A DNA stretch of 6,289 nt from an uncultured Ruminococcus sp. (GTDB lineage Bacteria > Bacillota > Clostridia > Oscillospirales > Ruminococcaceae): NCBI GenBank assembly GCA_937907215.1, contig CALESG010000111.1, positions 1 through 6,289 on the forward strand, given 5' to 3'. Below the pieces are notes generated by a model. It had not been told where the DNA came from and did no database searches. It saw nothing but the letters and a program-made list of their open reading frames with translations. How positions within the stretch are numbered: position 1 is the stretch's first letter; each line of letters starts with the position of its first letter. The translations under genes were made by a program, and so were the position numbers. Below are positions 6,285 through 6,289 of the stretch, in pieces.

Positions 6285-6289
6285 GAAAG

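Noticed and set aside
6241..6289. Possible left end of a second copy of the IS at the window edge
   Set aside because: Only the -10 region is shared. The 16-bp inverted repeat that should lie about 38 bases upstream of TATAAT is absent, and the stretch codes for the end of the secreted peptidase.

Overview
The window looks like an accessory region of a low-GC Gram-positive bacterium, most likely a gut-type Clostridia (Lachnospiraceae-like). The basis is the moderately AT-rich codon use, a strong AGGAGG ribosome binding site, TTGNNA-N17-TGTGATATAAT vegetative promoters, an IS5-family element, a HINT-linked polymorphic toxin tail and a Gram-positive-style signal peptide. The taxonomic placement is an inference. 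All recognised genes lie on the + strand.

Layout: (1) Bases 2-241 are the 3' end of a polymorphic toxin gene: the last strand of a pretoxin HINT domain ending in VHN, followed by a small GHH-type toxin domain cut short by an insertion sequence. (2) Bases 213-1347 are a complete IS5-family element of 1135 bp. It has 16-bp perfect terminal inverted repeats, its own promoter, an intact DDE transposase and an internal rho-independent terminator. (3) Bases 1245-5294 are a very large open frame of 1349 codons. Its first 34 codons are IS sequence. The native remainder has N-terminal membrane helices, a long unrecognised middle, a charged linker with a basic amphipathic helix, a four-cysteine zinc knuckle and a C-terminal HELTH metallopeptidase domain that resembles the LIM-plus-peptidase layout of plant DA1 proteins. 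(4) Bases 5368-6264 encode a secreted 298-residue protein with its own zincin motif (HEETH plus a downstream NEFTAY). (5) A near-consensus promoter at 6256-6284 overlaps the end of that gene and points out of the window to an unseen gene.

The IS joins two broken genes. The toxin on its left has lost its C-terminus and the membrane peptidase on its right has lost its start codon and N-terminus. The flanks show no convincing target-site duplication, and joining them would put a TGA directly in front of the peptidase frame. This points to an IS-mediated deletion or recombination rather than a simple insertion. The most interesting biology is the adjacent pair of putative zinc peptidases, one membrane-anchored with its enzyme end probably in the cytoplasm and one exported. 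I do not recognise this pair as a described system.
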